Origin: CAZSHG01 sp964459995
GTDB lineage: Bacteria > UBP14 > UBA6098
Assembly: GCA_964459995.1 (NCBI GenBank)
Contig: CAYWOR010000006.1
Location: 102,792 to 166,791, forward strand
Reading direction: 5' to 3'
DNA length: 64,000 bases
A program made the position numbers and the translations under genes. Below are positions 55,164-62,935 of the stretch, in pieces. Numbering within the stretch: position 1 is the first letter of the stretch; each line of letters opens with the position of its first letter. The notes under the pieces were generated by a model. That model did no database searches, was not told the DNA's origin, and saw nothing but the letters and a program-made list of their open reading frames with translations.

Positions 55164-55888
55164 GAAAAATAACACTACTCGCTCTAATCGCATTGCCCCT
55201 CATCGCGGGCTATTATGGCGACAACTCGAAGGGTGTCAAAAAATTCGAAGAGGGCGACTACCAAAAAGCGCTCGACCATTTCCGAAGCGCACAGCTTAGC
55301 AAGCCCGATTCGCCTACAATTCGGCACAACGCCGCCCTCGCGGTCTATCGAATGAACGATTTCGAGAAATCTATCGCTGAATTGGAAAAGGCATACGAAA
55401 TCGCCACCGAGCCTCTCGAAAAGGGCGATATACAATACAATATGGGCAATGCGTGGTTCATGCAGGATTCGCTCCAACGCTCGATAATGCACTACCAGAA
55501 GGCTCTGGAACTAAACCCGGAAAACACCGGCGCGAAATACAATCTTGAACTTGCCCGCGCTCTAATCAAGGAATTCAGCGAAAAAGAACAGCAACAGCAA
55601 GATCAGCAACAACAACAAAACCAACAGCAACAACAGGATCAACAACAAAACCAAGAGCAACAAGATCAGCAGGAACAAGAAAACCAAGAACAAGAGCAGG
55701 ATCAACAAGACCAACAAGACCAGCAACAACAAGAACAACAGCAACAACAACGCGAAAATCCCGAAGATATGACCGAGGAAGAAGCCGAACGCCTTCTCGA
55801 CGCACTTCAACAAGACGAGGACGATATGCAGAAGGACAAAATGAAGCGTCAAAGCGGCGGAAAAGGCGAACACGAGAAACCATGGTAA
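55160..55888 (+). CDS. batC: BatC-type TPR protein with long Gln-rich tract
   Basis: 242 residues from ATG 55160, overlapping the FmdB stop as ATGA. ATG 55151 is also in frame. Signal peptide MRKITLLALIALPLIAG, three TPR units (about 22-130: KKFEEGDYQKALDHFRSA, NAALAVYRMNDFEKSIAEL, MGNAWFMQDSLQRSIMHYQKAL) and then about 58 residues made almost only of Gln, Asp, Glu and Asn (about 142-200). It ends with an acidic/basic tail. BatC TPR proteins commonly have a charged or Q-rich tail; they pair with BatB/BatE in the periplasm. Confidence 0.88.
   Translation: MRKITLLALIALPLIAGYYGDNSKGVKKFEEGDYQKALDHFRSAQLSKPDSPTIRHNAALAVYRMNDFEKSIAELEKAYEIATEPLEKGDIQYNMGNAWFMQDSLQRSIMHYQKALELNPENTGAKYNLELARALIKEFSEKEQQQQDQQQQQNQQQQQDQQQNQEQQDQQEQENQEQEQDQQDQQDQQQQEQQQQQRENPEDMTEEEAERLLDALQQDEDDMQKDKMKRQSGGKGEHEKPW
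55578..55752 (+). repeat. CAA/CAG-rich low-complexity tract in batC
   Basis: Near-continuous CAA and CAG codons interspersed with GAT, AAC and GAA. It encodes the Gln-rich tail of BatC and produces spurious open frames of Leu/Val residues on the other strand. Such a tract can slip in replication and vary in length between strains. Confidence 0.85.
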
Positions 55889-57675
55889 GCAAATACGCGA
55901 AAATAGCACTCTTATTGACGATAACGGCCTGCGCGCTTAGTGCGGCATGGAATGTGTCATCGAGTGTCAGCTCGAATAGGATTGGCATTGACGATAATAT
56001 GGTGCTAATCATCACCGTCAGCGGCGATCAAATCGAAAATCATCAACAACCGTCCTTCCCCACCTCCGATGACTGGGCTTTCGCGGGCATCAGCCGTTCG
56101 ACGAGCACCAATTTCCAGCTTGTCGGCGGACGAATGAGCAAAGAAATCACTTACACATACCATCTGACCCTCGCGCCCACACGAAAAGGCACGCTCTCGG
56201 TGCCGTCGATACCGGTCGTTGCAAACGGCGAAACAAAACACACATCGACTTTTCAGGTCGAGGTCGTGGACGGCAGTTTGTCCGGAAGATCGACCCCTTC
56301 GAGACAAACGCCAACCCCAGTCCAACCCGAAGCAGGCGATATCCGCGAAAACGTCTTCCTTACAGCCACAGTCGATAAAAAAGAAGCGGTGGTCGGAGAG
56401 CAAATACTCGTAACCTACACACTTTTCACCCAATACGAGCTTACGAATGTCTCCTTTTCGCGTGAGCCGACCTTTGGCGGCTTCTGGGCACAGAACCTTT
56501 ACCGTGCTAAAAGATTAGATTATCAACGAAGAACTATCGACGGCAAGGTTTACCATGCCGTTGTGCTCGGCAAATGGGCGCTTTTCGGCCTCTCACCCGG
56601 CGAAAAAACTCTCGAACCGATGGAACTTACCGCAACCGCCCTTACACGCCGCGATTTCTTCGGGTTCATGACCGGCGGCCAAAATGTCGAGGTCAAAGCA
56701 AAACCGGTCAAAATCGATGTCAAGCCGCTTCCTTCCAACGCTCCACCCAGTTTCAACGGACTCGTAGGCGATTTTTCAGTTACATCCGAACTCAAAGCCG
56801 ACACCCTCGTCTCAAACGCCGCCATAAGCTATATTATTTCCGTTTCCGGCACCGGAAATATTCAGAACCTCTCCGCACCAGCGCTCAAATTCCCAAGTTC
56901 TTTCGAGAACTACGGCGTGCAGGAAGGCGGAAACATCAACACCGACGGCGACAGATTCCGTGGAACTAAGCGATATGAATTCGTTCTCGTGCCCAGAAGC
57001 CCCGGCGAATTCGAGCTTCCAAAGTTCGATTTAACCTATTTCGATCTAAACTCAAAAAAATATGTTACAAAATCTGTGGGACCTTTGGCGGTCAAAATCG
57101 GGCAGGGCAAAGAAGCCCCCACCGGAAGCGGCCCAATCGTCTCGCGCGGCGAGGTCTTCCGCGTCGGCCAGGACATCCGCCACATCGCGCCGGATACCGA
57201 AAAACTCAAAACCGGAACCCTATCCTTGCCCAAAATCAATGAAATCCTCTATTTCTTGTTGGGCGAAATCATCTTTCTTGTCGCAATAATAGGCCTCAGA
57301 AAACGCAGGGACAAGCTTTCATCCGACATCGGCTACGCCAGATACACACGCGCTCTCAAACGCGCTTTCAACGACCTTCGTATCGCAAGCGGTCAGCTCG
57401 ACCAAACCGAGAAATTCGTCGGAACTGTCCAGGGTGCCCTTCTGCATTATCTCGCAGACAGACTCGGCCTTCCGCCGGAGGGCGTGGTTTTCGCGGACAT
57501 CCGCGACAGGCTCGCCGAACGCAAACTCGACGACACAACCCTCGACGAGATCGAGGGCCTTCTCGAGGAATTAAACTTCATCAGATTCGCGCCGGGAAAG
57601 AAGGAAGAAGTCTCCGGCGAACTCTTGAATCGATCAAAAGACCTCATTAAAAAAATCGACAGAGCATTCAAATGA
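55882..57675 (+). CDS. batD: BatD protein (oxygen tolerance/BatD family)
   Basis: 597 residues, starting inside the end of batC (seven-base overlap). Signal peptide about 1-21. Three or more BatD beta domains: about 22-125 (SSNRIGIDDNMVLIITVSG), about 150-270 (VFLTATVDKKEAVVGEQILVTY) and about 285-400 (NGLVGDFSVTSELKADTLVSNAAISYI). A transmembrane helix lies near 455-473, and a cytoplasmic helical domain (about 480-597) ends the protein. This is the canonical full-length BatD that completes the BatABCDE set. Confidence 0.92.
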   Translation: MVSKYAKIALLLTITACALSAAWNVSSSVSSNRIGIDDNMVLIITVSGDQIENHQQPSFPTSDDWAFAGISRSTSTNFQLVGGRMSKEITYTYHLTLAPTRKGTLSVPSIPVVANGETKHTSTFQVEVVDGSLSGRSTPSRQTPTPVQPEAGDIRENVFLTATVDKKEAVVGEQILVTYTLFTQYELTNVSFSREPTFGGFWAQNLYRAKRLDYQRRTIDGKVYHAVVLGKWALFGLSPGEKTLEPMELTATALTRRDFFGFMTGGQNVEVKAKPVKIDVKPLPSNAPPSFNGLVGDFSVTSELKADTLVSNAAISYIISVSGTGNIQNLSAPALKFPSSFENYGVQEGGNINTDGDRFRGTKRYEFVLVPRSPGEFELPKFDLTYFDLNSKKYVTKSVGPLAVKIGQGKEAPTGSGPIVSRGEVFRVGQDIRHIAPDTEKLKTGTLSLPKINEILYFLLGEIIFLVAIIGLRKRRDKLSSDIGYARYTRALKRAFNDLRIASGQLDQTEKFVGTVQGALLHYLADRLGLPPEGVVFADIRDRLAERKLDDTTLDEIEGLLEELNFIRFAPGKKEEVSGELLNRSKDLIKKIDRAFK

Positions 57676-58463
57676 AATCGATAACGAAAATTGCCCTAAT
57701 CGCCCTTTTCATCGCCCCCGCGCTCTTCGCTCAGGATGCCGCCTCTTTCTACAATGACGGCAACCGCGCATATATCGAGGGCGATTTCCAGGCCGCAGTG
57801 GAGCACTATTTATACGCCATCGACGCCGGTGCCGCGGATTATCGGCTCTTTTTCAATCTCGGAAACGCCTATTTCCGCCTCGACGAAATCGGAAGGGCGA
57901 TTCTCAGCTGGGAACGCGCACGCCTTCTCAGCCCCCGCAACCGCGATGTCTTCGAAAATCTCTATTTCGCGCGCTCAACGAGGGTCGATATCGTCCGCGA
58001 GGCCGAGGGTGGCCCAAAAGTCGGCGACGTCTATGAAAATACCTTCCTGGGCTTCGTTTACAACTTCCTCGGGAAATTCTCCGCTGACGAATTCATAACC
58101 GTGCTGATAATCCTCAGCATCATTGCGACATTGCTTCTCGCCATATGGATTCTCGCCCGCGGCGGCTTCCGAAGGTTCGCATTCTGGACCTCGGCGGCCA
58201 TATGGATGCTATTTCTGATTGTAACATCGCTTTTCGCCATCAAGCAGGGCAATGTTTGGGAAACCGGCAAGGCAATCGTGTTGCGACCCGGCGCCGAAAT
58301 CCGAAGCGCATCGTCGGAAAGCTCGCAACTGCTTTATTCATATCAGGAAGGCATGGAAGTTGCAGTCATCGAAACACGCGAAAACTACTCACGCGTCAAA
58401 CTCCGCAACGGTGAAGAGGGCTGGATGCTCAGCGACTATATCGAAAGAGTCATTCCGAAATAG
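57672..58463 (+). CDS. batE: BatE-type TPR/SH3 membrane protein
   Basis: 263 residues, start overlapping batD by ATGA. Signal peptide about 1-20 (IALFIAPALFAQ), two TPR units (about 22-95: ASFYNDGNRAYIEGDFQAAVEHYLYAI, NLGNAYFRLDEIGRAILSW), two transmembrane helices (about 138-160 and 167-188), and a C-terminal bacterial SH3 domain (about 198-262: IVLRPGAEIRSASSESSQLLYSYQEGMEVAVIE...GWM). Last gene of the cluster. Confidence 0.9.
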   Translation: MKSITKIALIALFIAPALFAQDAASFYNDGNRAYIEGDFQAAVEHYLYAIDAGAADYRLFFNLGNAYFRLDEIGRAILSWERARLLSPRNRDVFENLYFARSTRVDIVREAEGGPKVGDVYENTFLGFVYNFLGKFSADEFITVLIILSIIATLLLAIWILARGGFRRFAFWTSAAIWMLFLIVTSLFAIKQGNVWETGKAIVLRPGAEIRSASSESSQLLYSYQEGMEVAVIETRENYSRVKLRNGEEGWMLSDYIERVIPK

Positions 58464-58575
58464 CCCCGCTACAAGATGTTCGCCTTTTCTTCTCTCAGAA
58501 AAAAAAATTGCTTGCCATATCAAAAAAAATCGATAAGTTTAGCCAATTGTCGAATAACGAACCAAGGAGGTAATC

Positions 58576-58839
58576 GTGGCTCATAAGAAAGGCGTAGGAA
58601 GTTCCCGCAACGGCCGCGACTCGCAAGGTCAAAGGTTGGGTATTAAAAGGTTCGCGGGCGAGGTCGTCCGCGCAGGGGGAATCATCGTCCGTCAGCACGG
58701 CACAAAATTCCACCCCGGGCGCAATGTCCGCCGCGCAAAGGACGACACGTTGTTCAGTGTAATCGACGGCGTCGTCGTTTTCGAGAAAAACCGCTTCGGC
58801 AAAAAAGCGGTTAGCGTTGTAGTGCCCACAGAGGCCTAA
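58576..58839 (+). CDS. rpmA: 50S ribosomal protein bL27
   Basis: 87 residues, GTG start nine bases after AGGAGG. Begins AHKKG-GSSRNGRDS and contains QRLGIKRFAGE and GGIIVRQHGTKFHPGRNV, all diagnostic of L27, whose N-terminus reaches the peptidyl-transferase centre. No cleavable Firmicutes-type N-terminal extension is present. bL27 is usually encoded right after rplU (bL21); here the gene before it is batE, so rplU must lie elsewhere. Confidence 0.97.
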   Translation: MAHKKGVGSSRNGRDSQGQRLGIKRFAGEVVRAGGIIVRQHGTKFHPGRNVRRAKDDTLFSVIDGVVVFEKNRFGKKAVSVVVPTEA

Positions 58840-58842
58840 GGA

Positions 58843-59505
58843 TTGCCGGGCAAAATCGGCATACTCCTTTCCGGCTTGGGGTTCGAGGACGGAACAGAAG
58901 TTCTCGAACTTCCTTTTATTTACCGTGAAATCGAAAAACTCGGTGGAATACCGGTCTGCATAATCCCAACAGATATAACTCCCGAACCCGGACGCGGGCG
59001 CAAAATCAAGCAACGCGACCTGTTCGAGGAATGCGCGCCGATTATCCGCGGTGAATCCACAGCGATCGACAAAATAGAGCCGAGGGAGCTTCGCGCGTTG
59101 ATTATCCCCGGCGGCAAAGGCCCAATCACTAACCTGTCGAACATCGAAGCCGCAGGCGGTGACGGCAGAATTATCCGCCAGGTGCAGGATTTGATTATCG
59201 GTGTCCACCTACGCAAAATCCCCATCGGCACTATCGGATACGGCGGCGCACTCGTTATGCTCGCTCTTAAACGAATCGATAACGAACCGATCATCACAAT
59301 CGGCGAGGACGCCGTCCTGACCGCGAGCCTCTCCAGTCTTGGAATCGCGCCGGTTCATGTCAGCCCGCAAGAGGTTATTTTCGATACGGAAAATATAATC
59401 TTTTCCACCGCCGGAATCTCCCAGGGAAACCCCATAACAAAACCCTCGGAAGGTATCGAGCGCCTTATTCAAGGTGTTCTCGAACACAAGTCGAAGAAAA
59501 AATAG
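58843..59505 (+). CDS. ElbB-like DJ-1/PfpI-superfamily protein lacking the nucleophile cysteine
   Basis: 220 residues from TTG 58843; no ATG is available nearby, and GAGG (58831-58834) lies eight bases upstream inside the rpmA end. It matches ElbB over its length: ILLSGLGFEDGTEVLELPF corresponds to ILSGCGVYDGSEIHE, ALIIPGGKGPITNLSN to ALIVPGGFGAAKNLSN, and a conserved TIG-D segment follows. At the nucleophile elbow the usual CIAP is replaced by GYGG, so the catalytic Cys of glyoxalase-type DJ-1 proteins is missing. Probably not a DJ-1-type enzyme as it stands; role unknown. Confidence 0.8.
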   Translation: MPGKIGILLSGLGFEDGTEVLELPFIYREIEKLGGIPVCIIPTDITPEPGRGRKIKQRDLFEECAPIIRGESTAIDKIEPRELRALIIPGGKGPITNLSNIEAAGGDGRIIRQVQDLIIGVHLRKIPIGTIGYGGALVMLALKRIDNEPIITIGEDAVLTASLSSLGIAPVHVSPQEVIFDTENIIFSTAGISQGNPITKPSEGIERLIQGVLEHKSKKK

Positions 59506-59530
59506 CCGCTCTCGGGCGGTTTTTGTTTGT
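59504..59530 (+). terminator. Weak terminator after the ElbB-like gene
   Basis: A short CCGC/GCGG stem (near 59507-59520) followed by five T then GTTTG. Stem of four base pairs only. Confidence 0.4.
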
Positions 59531-59628
59531 TACGAAGCTTCTGTAATTTCCTTTTCAATTGTCTCATCTTCAACTTATCAAATAAAATCTCATCCCGCGA
59601 AATTTTCTAAACAAAATGTAAAAAGTGC

Positions 59629-59656
59629 TTGACATTTTGTATTAGATGCTTATCTT
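59629..59656 (+). promoter_or_regulatory. Promoter of the SppA gene
   Basis: Exact TTGACA (59629-59634), 16-base spacer, TATCTT (59651-59656). The 50-base leader ends in TGGAGGCGAT before ATG 59706. Confidence 0.65.
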
Positions 59657-59705
59657 GCCTACGAGTTGAATTTCATAATGCAAAAAAACCATTAATGGAG
59701 GCGAT

Positions 59706-62111
59706 ATGAGAGTCTCATCAGGTCTAATATTGGCTATCTGCCTGATTATCATCGGCAGTGCCTCAGCACAGAATCCCGCATGGGGGGTCGCCACAGTGGA
59801 CGATCTCCGCGGAATCCGTCTAAACCCCGGCTATCTCGGACTCGGGCACGGCACCGAAACCGCACTCATGGCCTCTTTTAGCTCCGATTCCCTCGCAAAC
59901 ATAGACATCACGAACCACCACGGCTTCCTGATGAATATGAACGGCCTCGGATGGGGCTACGAGCGCCAGGGCGACATATACCGCTGGACATTAGGCGCTG
60001 GTGTCGGTGACCGAACCTTCGGAATCGGCTACCTGCGCACATGGTCCTCCGCTGAGGCATGGGGCGACGGATGGCGCAACGGATGGATATTCGGAATGAA
60101 CGCACGCCCCTACGAATTCCTCGCGATGGGCTATTCTTATCAAAACACACCGGAAATCCCCGGCCTGCACACTCTCGGCGTAGGACTTCGCCCCGCGACA
60201 TGGCGAGTTACATTCTTCGGCGAAATCGCCAAACCGGACGCCACAGCTTGGGAAGATTTCTTCGAGTTCGATTGGCAGGACAAAGTCTATTACGCCTTCG
60301 GCGGCGAACTGCACATCGTGAAAGGCCTTCGATTCTTCGGCAGATACGATTACTATGGCGAAGGCCCCGACGAACCCATCGACAACTTCACCGCAGGCAT
60401 CAGGTTCGATAATCCCTTCAGCGGCATAGGGTTCGAGACAATGAGCGGCCCCACAGACGATTGGGACAGATACTCCATTTATTCTATCGCAAGCTCAAAA
60501 CGCCTACCCAGCCTCATTCCCATGCCGAAATCCGCACTGCGTATGGATTTGGCCGGAAGTTATGTCGAGAATCAGCGTGCATCGCTCTTCGGCTCGAAAG
60601 GAAAATCCTTCGCGCGCCTACTTCGCACCCTCGAATCCGCCGCCGAAGATGAAGAAGTGGACGGCCTCATAATCAAATGGCGCGATCCCTCCTTTGGATA
60701 CGCTCAGGCAGAGGAACTGCGCGCTGTCCTGATGAAATTCAAAGGGAACGGGAAACCAATTGTCCTTTACGCGGATTACCTCGGCAATCTATCATATTAT
60801 CTCGCAAGCGTCGCGGATTTTATCGCAATATCACCCACCGGAAGCGGTGTAAACATCCTCGGCCTTCGCGCGAACATGAGCTTTTTCAAAGGCACCTTCG
60901 ACAAAGTCGGCATCCAACCTGACTTCCTCAATGCCGGGAAATACAAGTCCGCGATGGAGATGTTCACACGCGAAGAGCCTTCCGAATTCGCCGCGCAAAA
61001 CATGAACGAGCTTCTCGACGCCCTCGATAATGTCTTCGTCGAAGGCATCGCAGAATCCCGCAATATGACATCCGAACGTGTCCGTCAAATCATCGATGGC
61101 GGCCCATATACGGACCTCGAAGCAATAGAGCTTGGCCTTGTCGATTCGCTGATGTATTGGGACGAGTTCGAGGAATATGTCAAGAAAGAACGCAAGCTCA
61201 AAACCTCACCAATCGGCACTTACGCCCTTCAAACCGAAAGAACTGTCGAGTGGGGCGAACCGGACAGAATCGCTGTGATAGTCGTCGATGGCAATATCGT
61301 CTATGGTCGCGGCGGCTCGGGCGGCCTGATGGGCGGCTCTCGAACAGGCAATACTGAAATCGTCGCCGCAATAGAAGCCGCGGCAAAAAATAAGTCAATC
61401 AAGGGCATCCTCCTCCGCGTCGATTCCGGCGGCGGAAGCGCGATTGCAAGCGATCTCATGGCACACGCCCTCGCCAAAGCCGCAGAGAAAAAGCCTGTCG
61501 TTGTAAGTATGGGCGGCGCGGCGGCCAGCGGTGGCTACTATGTCTCCGCACCCGGATATAAAATCTTCGCTGACGCATCCACAATCACAGGCTCGATCGG
61601 CGTAATAAGCGGCAAATTCACCGGCGGCGGCCTTTACGAGAAAATCGGCATAACACATACCGAGTTCAAACGCGGCGAAAACTCCGGAATCTACGCAACC
61701 TCAGACACATTCTCGACCAGCGAACGCGAACGCATGCAAAAATCAATCGACCGCTTCTATGAAATATTCAAAAAGAAGGTCGCCGACGGCAGAACAATAG
61801 ACATCGATTCGGTCGAAACAATCGCACAGGGGCGCGTGTGGGCCGGCATCGACGCCAAAGAAGTCGGCCTCGTCGATTCTATCGGAGGTTTCCTCGACGC
61901 CCTCGATTACCTCATCGAAAAATGCGGCGCACAGCGCGACGATCTGCAACTTTGGTTCATGCCGTCATCGGCAAGTTTAGACATGATGAGCCTTCTTAGT
62001 CAGGTTCGCGCGAGTTTGCCCTTCGGCGACAAGCTCGAAAATATCCCGGATTTCCCCTTCAAAGACGGCGAAACGCTCTACCTGATGCCCTATGTTCTCG
62101 AACTGAGGTAG
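59706..62111 (+). CDS. sppA: SppA-type signal peptide peptidase with N-terminal outer-membrane-like domain
   Basis: 801 residues. Signal peptide about 1-21. Residues about 22-270 are not part of normal SppA: a PorV-like stretch (GIRLNPGYLGLGHG) followed by many aromatic, alternating strands (GFLMNMNGLGWGYERQGDIYRW, FGIGYLRTWSS), as in FCB outer-membrane barrels. From about 285 two SppA (S49) domains follow. The catalytic pair is visible: Lys414 in GKYKSAMEMF of the first domain and Ser608 in AAASGGYYVSAPG of the second, as in E. coli SppA, which cleaves remnant signal peptides at the membrane. Here the peptidase may be tethered to the outer membrane instead. Confidence 0.88.
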   Translation: MRVSSGLILAICLIIIGSASAQNPAWGVATVDDLRGIRLNPGYLGLGHGTETALMASFSSDSLANIDITNHHGFLMNMNGLGWGYERQGDIYRWTLGAGVGDRTFGIGYLRTWSSAEAWGDGWRNGWIFGMNARPYEFLAMGYSYQNTPEIPGLHTLGVGLRPATWRVTFFGEIAKPDATAWEDFFEFDWQDKVYYAFGGELHIVKGLRFFGRYDYYGEGPDEPIDNFTAGIRFDNPFSGIGFETMSGPTDDWDRYSIYSIASSKRLPSLIPMPKSALRMDLAGSYVENQRASLFGSKGKSFARLLRTLESAAEDEEVDGLIIKWRDPSFGYAQAEELRAVLMKFKGNGKPIVLYADYLGNLSYYLASVADFIAISPTGSGVNILGLRANMSFFKGTFDKVGIQPDFLNAGKYKSAMEMFTREEPSEFAAQNMNELLDALDNVFVEGIAESRNMTSERVRQIIDGGPYTDLEAIELGLVDSLMYWDEFEEYVKKERKLKTSPIGTYALQTERTVEWGEPDRIAVIVVDGNIVYGRGGSGGLMGGSRTGNTEIVAAIEAAAKNKSIKGILLRVDSGGGSAIASDLMAHALAKAAEKKPVVVSMGGAAASGGYYVSAPGYKIFADASTITGSIGVISGKFTGGGLYEKIGITHTEFKRGENSGIYATSDTFSTSERERMQKSIDRFYEIFKKKVADGRTIDIDSVETIAQGRVWAGIDAKEVGLVDSIGGFLDALDYLIEKCGAQRDDLQLWFMPSSASLDMMSLLSQVRASLPFGDKLENIPDFPFKDGETLYLMPYVLELR

Positions 62112-62115
62112 CCGA

Positions 62116-62478
62116 ATGCAGGTGATCAACCGGAATGAAGTCCCGGCCTTCATCACGAAGGACAAGAGCGAAATACGCGAGATCATGGCGCCCGCAAACA
62201 GCTGTATCGAGCGCGTGTCCCTCGCCGAAGCCATCGTCTATCCCGGAGACACCACAACCACGCACATCCACAAAACCGTCGAGGAGATTTATTACATTCT
62301 CGACGGCAAGGGTGTCATGTGGCAGAACGGCGAGGAACGCGAGGTCTCCGGCGGCGACGCAATCGCAAATCCGCCCGGTGTCCCCCATAGAATAACAAAC
62401 ATCGGCACTTCGCCGCTGGTTTTCCTGTGCCTATGCGTCCCCAACTACACCCACGACGACACCGAACTTCTCGAATAG
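62116..62478 (+). CDS. Single-domain cupin protein
   Basis: 120 residues, ATG four bases after sppA with GAGG upstream. One small beta-barrel cupin. Motif 1 is H-I-H-x4-E-x-x-Y-Y-I-L-x-G (His and Glu metal ligands) and motif 2 is PPGVPHRITN with the third His. Substrate cannot be told from sequence; small cupins serve as sugar epimerases, dioxygenases or ligand sensors. No signal peptide. A weak hairpin (AACCTT 62516-62521 / AAGGTT 62545-62550, then ATTTTT) may end transcription. Confidence 0.88.
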   Translation: MQVINRNEVPAFITKDKSEIREIMAPANSCIERVSLAEAIVYPGDTTTTHIHKTVEEIYYILDGKGVMWQNGEEREVSGGDAIANPPGVPHRITNIGTSPLVFLCLCVPNYTHDDTELLE

Positions 62479-62515
62479 GCAGGACAAGTTACCCTAAAGA
62501 ATATCGCCTTCTCCG

Positions 62516-62556
62516 AACCTTTACGATTCGCTTTGGCTAAGGGGAAGGTTATTTTT
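62516..62556 (+). terminator. Possible terminator after the cupin gene
   Basis: Six-base stem AACCTT / AAGGTT with a 23-base loop, then ATTTTTG. Only moderately convincing. Confidence 0.35.
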
Positions 62557-62613
62557 GCAATCTCCTCTTTTCTGCTTGACAACAGCCTAATTTCGCCCAA
62601 TTTTCATTCTGTA

Positions 62614-62805
62614 ATGAGGATAGGTTTCGTAAATATCCCCCCAACCCGAACCGCGACGAACGGCAATCGCCCTGACCGCAAAACGCAGTGGTACGAGGGC
62701 GGCAAAACCGATGAAACCAACTGCCAACCCCTCTGCAAAGAATGCAATAGGAGGAAGGGGAAGAGGCGAAAGGATAAAAAAACAAAAAAGTCCTTGACTT
62801 TATAA
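62614..62805 (+). pseudogene. Remnant of an HNH endonuclease C-terminus
   Basis: The 63-codon frame from ATG 62614 contains WYEGGKTDETNCQPLCKECNRRKGK, the second half of the HNH fold (conserved Asn and the CxxC zinc pair). The catalytic first His (D-H-x-x-P-W) aligns with Arg in DRKTQW, and the N-terminal CxxC-bearing part is absent, so this cannot be an active nuclease. A short basic tail follows. It lies at the left edge of the AT-richer accessory segment and may be a leftover of the element that brought in the DUF3800 gene. Confidence 0.6.
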
Positions 62806-62821
62806 ATTATGGCTTTATGAT
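62794..62821 (+). promoter_or_regulatory. Promoter of the DUF3800 RNA-gene unit
   Basis: TTGACT (62794-62799), 16-base spacer, TATGAT (62816-62821). Transcription would start near 62828, about 27 bases before the structured RNA. Confidence 0.65.
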
Positions 62822-62854
62822 GGATATGAGGTTTTTGAAAATAATTATAAAATT

Positions 62855-62924
62855 AGCGTCTGGGATGAGTCGCCAAGCGTCTCGTCGAAAGGTCAACGGC
62901 CTTACACCCAGTCGCTTTTTTTTT
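62855..62924 (+). ncRNA. Three-way-junction RNA ending in a T tract, upstream of the DUF3800 gene (DUF3800 RNA motif candidate)
   Basis: Reading the bases directly: P1 pairs AGCG-T-CTGGG (62855-62864) with CCCAG-T-CGCT (62907-62916), nine pairs around a T-T mismatch. P2 pairs ATGAG-T-CGC (62865-62873) with GCG-T-CTCGT (62877-62885), again symmetric with one T-T mismatch, one G-U pair and a CAA loop. P3 pairs AAGGTC (62889-62894) with GGCCTT (62898-62903), AAC loop. Single-stranded joints are CGA (62886-62888) and ACA (62904-62906). Nine T (62916-62924) follow P1 at once, then GGAG, seven bases and the DUF3800 ATG. Several RNA motifs named DUF3800 motifs are known upstream of DUF3800 genes; which class, if any, this belongs to cannot be decided by eye. 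P1 plus the T run would also act as an intrinsic terminator. Confidence 0.72.
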
Positions 62925-62935
62925 GGAGTTTCGCT

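Noticed and set aside
55562..56015. Leu- and Val-rich minus-strand frames that look like membrane proteins
   Set aside because: They are the reverse reading of the CAA/CAG tract of batC.
62533..62613. Longer HNH gene beginning before 62614
   Set aside because: The added residues show no HNH features and run through a probable terminator-like hairpin; the domain's N-terminal half is simply absent.
62855..62916. Hammerhead-like ribozyme suggested by ATGA, CGAAA and TTA at the three junctions
   Set aside because: The required CUGAUGA core is missing its first three bases between P1 and P2, and P2 is closed before CGAAA in a way that does not fit the hammerhead layout.
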